DNA of 64,000 nucleotides from Porites lobata (Eukaryota > Cnidaria > Anthozoa > Scleractinia > Poritidae). The DNA lies in assembly GCA_942486035.1 (NCBI GenBank), contig CALNXK010000026.1:2461001-2525000 (forward strand), in the 5' to 3' direction. Below are positions 58,275 through 64,000 of the stretch, piece after piece. The stretch's first letter is position 1. The number at the start of each line of letters is the position of its first letter. Both the position numbers and the translations under genes were made by a program. The notes beneath the pieces were generated by a model. It was not told the origin of the DNA. It did not search any database and saw only the letters and a program-made list of their open reading frames with translations.

Positions 58275-60715
58275 ATGGCGGCCTTGAGTTTGGAAGAAGC
58301 GATAGAAAGTGCTCTCGAAAGTTTTCCCAATATCGATTGTTTAAAGGATGAACAGAAGAAATGTATCGCAGCACTGCTACAGAAGAAAGACGTGTTGGGT
58401 TTGTTACCAACAGGATTTGGTAAAAGCTTAATTTTCCAACTATATCCGCGAATCTTCGAGTTGGTGAACGGCAGGAAAAATTGTCACGTTGTCATTGTTA
58501 GCGCGTTGAATGCTATAACAGAAGAGCAGGTTCAGGAACTTGCCGACACAGGCATATCAGCTGTAGCTGTTGGCGATAGCCGTGAAACGGATGAAAATAT
58601 ACTAAAGGGCGATTACAAGTTGGTGTTTGGTAGTGCAGAAATGTGGCTGAGGAAGACCTGGATAAATAACTTCAAGAGGTCCGCCCTGAGAAACAATGTG
58701 GAGCTCATTGTCGTAGATGAAGCTCACGTTGCTCAAAGTTGGTAGGTATTCGGTATTTCCTTTTCATTGTAATTTCCACCACACAGTAGGCTTAAGTTCA
58801 ATATGCGACATTGAAAACCTGAGATGTATGTACGTCGGTGTCGATCGATTGTTAACTTTTTGGTTGTAATTTGTGGAGAATAAATTATCAGACTTGTTAA
58901 GCTAAAGCATGGTTGCAGTACTGTAATACACTCGAGTGATCTTACAACTACTGTTTTCTTTTGTCTGCTTATGTTTGGTTTAAAATCAGCCTACCGCTAT
59001 GCACTATTTGACAAAACACTTTACAATGTATTAAGCGGAGTAAAGTTGTTTTCAATAATAATATTAATAACGATTTATTGACAGTATATCTACAAAGTAG
59101 CTCTACATCTGCCATACTACAGTGGAACCTCAATGTAACGAAGGGCCAAGGGACTGGCACAATATGTTCATTATAATAAGGTTCCGTTATATCGAGGTTC
59201 TTTTTCATAAATTCTACTATTACTGGGGCAAAGAATTTTTTTTATACCGAGGACTTTGTTATATAGAGGTTCGTTATATCGAGGTTCCACTGTAACTAAA
59301 AGAGTAAAAACTATTTACGTAGTGCTATAGGTGTAGTGGTGTTATATGAGATTTATAATATCTTATTTTCTTTTTGATTAAGGGGCCAGGCTACTAACAA
59401 GAAAACAGCTTTTAGGAAAGCTTATGGGGACATTGCCTCAATAAGATCCTTTCTTAAACCAGGAACCCCTTTACTTGCCTTGACGGCTACTGTGGAACAG
59501 AGAAGCAGAGAAGCTCTCGTGAAGCTTCTTGGGATGCCTAAAGCAAGTGTGATTGATGTGTCAGTTAACAATGAAAATATACGGTTCTCTGCCAAGGATG
59601 TCAAGAGAGGGCTGAGTTGTTTCAATTGGCTTGTTGACAAGATTGGCACTGAACAGGAACAAACTCCAAAGACTATTGTATTTTGTAGGAGTATTAATGA
59701 CGTGTCAGTTGTATTGAGCTACCTACTCAAGAAACTGGGACACCTTGCTTATATAGATGAGAACAAGTCAAAAACTAAATGTCTACTTGGAGTGTACCAC
59801 AGCAACAGCCCCGCTGAACTAAAGGAGCGAGTAAGAAAGTCTTTTAAGAATGATGATGGTCCCATCAGAGTAGTAATTGCCACCTCTGCACTTAGCCTAG
59901 GGGTGAACTTTAAAGACATAAGATATGTCATACACTATGGTCCTGCCCCAGATTTGTGTAGTCATTTGCAAGAAGCAGGCAGAGCAGGCAGGGATGGCAA
60001 AGAGGCACATAATATCACGTTTTACCATGGTCAGCAGCTGCGTCTCTGTGACAAAAAAATTAAAGCTTGCTTCAAAATAGACACTTGCCTTCGAGTGGCC
60101 CTTTTCAAGGATTTCGTGCGCGACATAAAATCTCTCCCAGAAGGGCATCGCTGCTGCCATAACTGCCACAGAATGTGCAAGTGTGGTGGCAACAAATGCA
60201 ATGTTCAGTTGCCAGCATTTGAAGGATCTACTTCTGATCAGGAGAGTAAATCAGGGAGAACAAGAAGCATTACTACAGAAGATGAGAATGATTTAAGATC
60301 TGCACTGTTTGAAATCCAGGAAACACTTAATCAAAACATTTCATTTCCCATATTAGGGAATACTGTTATGGCACATGGATTTTCTGATGATGTCATTGAA
60401 GGTATTGTGAGTGAAGCCAGCCACATTTTTGATATTGAATATTTGATTGAAAATCATAACATTACGTCAATGCAACTTGCTAGAGACATTGTAGAAATAT
60501 TTAGTGAACAGTTTGAAGACATAGACGTTTCTGCTGATGCAATGTTTTGTCAATCCTTTACCCAGGAGCAAAATTCATGTACAGCCACAGATTGTCATAC
60601 AGACATGCGTGATTTGTTCTGGTGTGACTACTTTGATTCATCAGATGATTCTGGAGAAGAGGAGGATTGTCCTGTCAGTGAAGATGAATTTGATAATTTG
60701 CTTTTAACCCTTTGA
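58275..60715 (+). CDS. RecQ-like DEAH-box ATP-dependent DNA helicase
   Basis: Two exons, 58,275-58,741 and 59,383-60,715, join in phase (Trp split TG/G) to give 599 residues. The start is a strong ATG (AAAATGGCGG). Motifs in order: motif 0/I (QKKDVLGLLPTGFGKSLIFQ), II (IVVDEAHVAQSW), III (LALTATVEQ), IV (TIVFCRSINDVS), V (VIATSALSLGVNFKDIRYVI) and VI (LQEAGRAGRDG). A Cys cluster follows (CCHNCHRMCKCGGNKC), fitting the RecQ zinc-binding subdomain. No RQC winged helix or HRDC domain is visible. Instead there is an acidic tail (DSSDDSGEEEDCPVSEDEFD). Expected activity is 3'-5' unwinding. Small RecQ-like genes of this type appear in many copies in cnidarians, so it may be transposon-associated rather than a core repair gene. 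All catalytic motifs are intact. Confidence 0.9.
59120..59292. mobile_element. 173-bp pogo/Tigger-like MITE in the helicase intron
   Basis: The ends CAGTGGAACCTC and GAGGTTCCACTG are perfect inverted repeats flanked by TA (59,118-59,119 and 59,293-59,294). Subterminal TTATATCGAGGTTC and AATGTAACGA motifs match the pogo/Tigger style of termini. Confidence 0.9.
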
Positions 60716-60976
60716 GCCCCAATGTAGATCTTATTTCATCTTGTGACATGGCTATACAATACAACAGACAGCTCGAAAAGAAAGCAATAAGCAGACAAGT
60801 CAAACTGCTGTGATGTTTAGAAAATTTCTTCAAACACTTAGAAAGTAAAAAACCAGAAGAAATTTTTGCATAATGTAATTGGGCCTTAAAGGGTTTATTG
60901 AATCTACTAGATCATTTTGACTTGTGGTGAGCATCTCAGTCAAAGTCAACATAGGAAATGAGGCAGCCTTTTATAT
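60716..60976. other. Convergent 3' space
   Basis: No coding sequence. Both flanking genes end here. Confidence 0.6.
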
Positions 60977-63481
60977 TTACTCGTACATAGCATACCATGT
61001 TTTGATAAGATCTCGTGACCATGAAAAGAAGTCTCTATAATCAAGACCCTTCAGGATATCCCTTTCAAAATTTGGAAAAGCAGTATATCCTTCTCTACCT
61101 TGCTGAAAGCTAAATACATTTCCTTCAACAAGATCATTTACAATTTGGGATACTGCTTGCTGAGCTTCAACCAACCTGTGGGCCCCACTTTTGTTAACTA
61201 GCCTAACATCACAGTCAACTGAATCTAGTACTTTCTGCATCATTGTCAGACATCTAGCAACTCTTTGGGCACTCTTGGCATTGATATTTCCTCCAAGCAT
61301 TCTCAGGCATGATTTCAGCATGTGGTTATAAAATTCCATCTTTAAATCAAGTGGGATGTTTTTGCCCTTTCCCCCTTTTCCGTTAAAAAAGCGATTCCAG
61401 CAAAGATGGAAAGCTTCCCTTTCAGACAAAATTGCAAATACTTTACAAAGAAACAACAGCACTGTGTAAGCGTATTTGTGTTTCTTGAATTTCTTGAAAA
61501 ACAAAAGTGACATTTTCATGCAATCCATCAGTCGTGCTGCATCTCCCTCTCTAATCGAGTCGTGAGTGTTCACCATCAGAAGTCCATAAAACAGACGAGC
61601 TACATGGTAGTTGTACTTATAGTCCTCTACTACTTGCTCTTGGGGTTCCCCACTGACACTGGATGACTGGTCTGGGATGTTGTCGTGGGTTTTCCGTTCA
61701 TGTCTATACAAATAAAAATACCCAGAAAAATTAATGGATTTGTTTGCTTCCATATGAAATGTTTTCTCAAACAAAGTAATTTTTTTTGAACAAGTTAGTG
61801 TCTGTAATCTGAAGAGCATTTAATCTGATACTGTGTTCATAACTGCAATGCAACAGTGCCAATGATCATTTTATAACAAAACCTGGATGCTTCCTAAAAA
61901 TACAAGTAAATAATGCCAGGCTGAGTAGCCATGTATCTGCTGCAAATGACTTAAACACCCATAAACACAAGAAACTAGTTGATATGTTTCCAGTACATAA
62001 CTTGCCTGTTTCTACTAGCTTTGGTCTTGTAAAGGAGAAAACAGTTGGCATCTCTGCATTTGTAGTACCCTTCATTATCTCTGTCATCATTTGTTAACAG
62101 GTCAGGTGAAATGAAGGAGTGCTGGGAACATTCATGCCTACAAAAAATAATAGTAGACCAATTCTATTGCAAACCCCTAGTTATTTGTCATATTATGTAA
62201 GACAACATGAAATGATCCGAGATATTACCAAATCTTTAACTGATCTCAGTTAATAGGGAATCCAGCAGATCAATTATTGCCAAATCACAACTTTTTGAAA
62301 CTAGAATCATATTTTTTTGACATGTAACCCTGCATCCAGTCATCAAAATCTGGAATACACAGTGAAGAAATAATACTACTACCTTGCATGGGATGGAGGA
62401 AAGTTTAATAACAAAAGAATATTAATAAATTATTTATTGGTATAAACCAAGTTGCCGTACTTGACTCTCATGGGATGTAACATGAAGACTTCGTTGCATC
62501 CATCTACACGGCATGTGTACCCATGCAGCCTCCCATGTTCCATGTAGGACATTCCTTCATGTAGCTCAGATATGGTTTGTGTGTTTTCAGCAAACAGGAA
62601 TAGGTCCAGAAAGGCTGCAATCTCCTCATGCAGCCAAGTTCTTTTTTGCACCTCTGTCCATTTTTTTAGCAGATTCTGGAATTTTCCTCTTGCAGGGTAC
62701 ACCTAAAAAAAGAAGACAAACTGTTGCCTTAGGAGAACTGTCTATAATGGGTTGGGGGGGGGGGGTGGTTAGAATATAATCCAGGCTTTATGTGAGGTTT
62801 GGACCAATACGATTTGAGTGTCTGCTTAGGAGGGGTGTCTGGCTACGGTAGCTGTCCTTTAGAGGGGTTTGACTATATAACAGGCTTACTTTGTCTCAGA
62901 CAGTTTGAGCAGGCATAATGCCTCTACTCAGCTCAAACCCCCCTAGATTAAATATGTTTTTTCTGTTAGGTTATAAAAAAGCGCTAGTTATTTCAATTAC
63001 TTTGAAACTGGTTATTACTGGTCCTTTGATTGCAATTACTGCATGAAAAGTAAGAAAAGTAGTGTATTTTATGTATGGTTTAAACAGACTGTGACTTGCA
63101 GAAATTTAATAAGCCCTCTCCTCTCTTCTCTTTATTTGTGAGAGTTAAAATTAAGAAGCCCCCGGAGACTAATAGAGAAAAATTTACAGTAATAACATAA
63201 ACTCAGGCATACATTTAACACTTTACTTAGTCACACAAACCCAAATTATTAAATTCATGCGATTACATTTTCTTCTTACCATCCATTTTCTCTAAACCTA
63301 CAAATGCCAGCCATGCAGTGATTATATGGGCCTCAGTCTCCCTATCAAAGAATTCTTTGAATGCATTGTACTGATCATATGGTCCTTTCTTTGCTGTGAT
63401 CTTTCCTGTTCGGTTCATTGATGCTATTGATGTTCCAATGTCACCACTTGATTCAGCCTTTATAAACATCTCTTCTGCAAT
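60977..63481 (-). CDS. Two-finger C2H2 protein with conserved helical C-terminus (multi-copy cnidarian family)
   Basis: Minus-strand exons 63,481-63,280; 62,702-62,461; 62,137-62,006; 61,703-60,977 (stop). The last three join in phase. A short exon is probably missed between the first two, and the 5' end lies further upstream. Two C-x4-C-x12-H-x4-H zinc fingers are created across introns: CRVDGCNEVFMLHPMRVK/HECSQH and CRDANCFLLYKTKASRNR/HERKTH. The second of these introns has a GC donor (CAG/gcaagt). The last exon gives ~240 residues: LLMVNTHDSIREGDAARLMD, KHKYAYTVLLFLCKVFAILS, LCWNRFFNGKGGKGKNIPLD, INAKSAQRVARCL. This SIREGD...KYAY...WNRF.N..G..N..LDL pattern is a family I know from many cnidarian paralogues, perhaps related to DUF6589. 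Function unknown; a transposon link is likely but not shown. Confidence 0.78.
62800..62885. repeat. Degenerate pogo-like remnant
   Basis: TGTCTGCTTAGGAGGGGTGT and TGTCCTTTAGAGGGGTTTGAC resemble the GTGTCTGCTTAATAGAG motif at 50,857, suggesting a decayed copy of the same small element. Low certainty. Confidence 0.4.
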
Positions 63482-64000
63482 CTGTTTAAGAAATAGTAAA
63501 GACTGACAACACTATTATGTGGACAGCCTGTTTTATGCTGACATACACTAATATTCCCCAAGGACGACAAGTTGGACTGTAGTGACTGGTTGTGGAGGAA
63601 TTAATATCAGATTTTGATGGCAAAAATATGTTCATCAATCAAACTAAAAAACACTCCCAGCATCACTAGATCAGATTTTTGATCCTTGAAATTTAGCAAC
63701 TACTGTGGTGAAACTTGGTCCAAGCCTTCGTGAATTCCAAACAGTAAAAATGTTAGAAGATTTACAACTACAGTAACTGCAGTTAACTATTTCCTTTTTT
63801 CTCCCACCTAATCAAGATTGATGTTTGGATTATAACTGTAATTACAACTTCACAGAGGTTCGTTAATGACCATATCTATAATGCATGTAAGTACTGAATA
63901 ACCTACTAGGAAAGGAGAACAGGATATATTGTTCACTGTTGGTTCACATGCTGATGTACAAGTAGGTGAGGCTATTGGGAATGCGTATGCAATTTCACTT
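63482..64000. other. Intron or upstream sequence of the minus-strand C2H2 gene
   Basis: No exon could be fixed. The gene's acceptor at 63,482 shows that at least one 5' exon lies to the right, possibly outside the window. Confidence 0.5.

Overview
This is an animal nuclear genome window, most probably from an anthozoan cnidarian and likely a stony coral. The basis is AT-rich DNA, split genes with GT-AG introns, and very many short inverted-repeat DNA elements. The recognisable protein families (CR1/L2-like LINEs, P2X7-tail-like zinc domains, small RecQ helicases, SWIM/KDZ-like transposases, alpha-kinase fragments) are ones I associate with multi-copy families in coral genomes. I recognise no rRNA, tRNA or CRISPR array. 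Species assignment is inference.

Layout. 0-11.9 kb is repeat-rich and has no host gene I can support. It holds several MITEs with clear target-site duplications (TSDs) and a decayed minus-strand LINE at 5.8-8.2 kb. About 11.98-23.19 kb is bracketed by matching 20-bp inverted termini with GC-rich 6-bp near-identical flanks. Inside are a plus-strand cysteine-rich (CXC) plus acidic exon pair, a P2X7-tail-like exon, minus-strand transposase-like exons, a ~180-bp tandem array and a ~46-bp palindromic array. I read it as one ~11.2-kb DNA transposon. 24.1-26.2 kb is a 9-bp minisatellite with a 171-bp higher-order unit, split by a 5'-truncated LINE.

26-34 kb is again MITE-rich and apparently gene-poor. 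From 34.6 kb four multi-exon genes alternate in strand: (+) a SWIM/KDZ-transposase-like gene at 34.6-39.75 kb; (-) a ~17-exon gene ending in a PHD finger at 41.1-56.1 kb; (+) a two-exon RecQ-like helicase at 58.3-60.7 kb; and (-) a gene with two C2H2 fingers and a conserved helical C-terminus at 61.0-63.5 kb, which runs out of the recognisable region. Splice sites were checked by hand for reading-phase continuity in all four.

The most unusual object is at 46,467-48,215, in an intron of the PHD gene. It is a 1.75-kb element with ~290-bp terminal inverted repeats and a perfect 8-bp TSD, and it carries a fragment of an alpha-kinase-like gene. A second, truncated copy lies at 33.7-34.6 kb, directly upstream of the KDZ-like gene, and has itself been split by a MITE with a perfect 8-bp TSD. 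A broken second RecQ copy lies at 56.9-57.4 kb. The window reads as a locus shaped by large gene-carrying DNA transposons and their non-autonomous derivatives, with several transposase- or helicase-derived genes still open.
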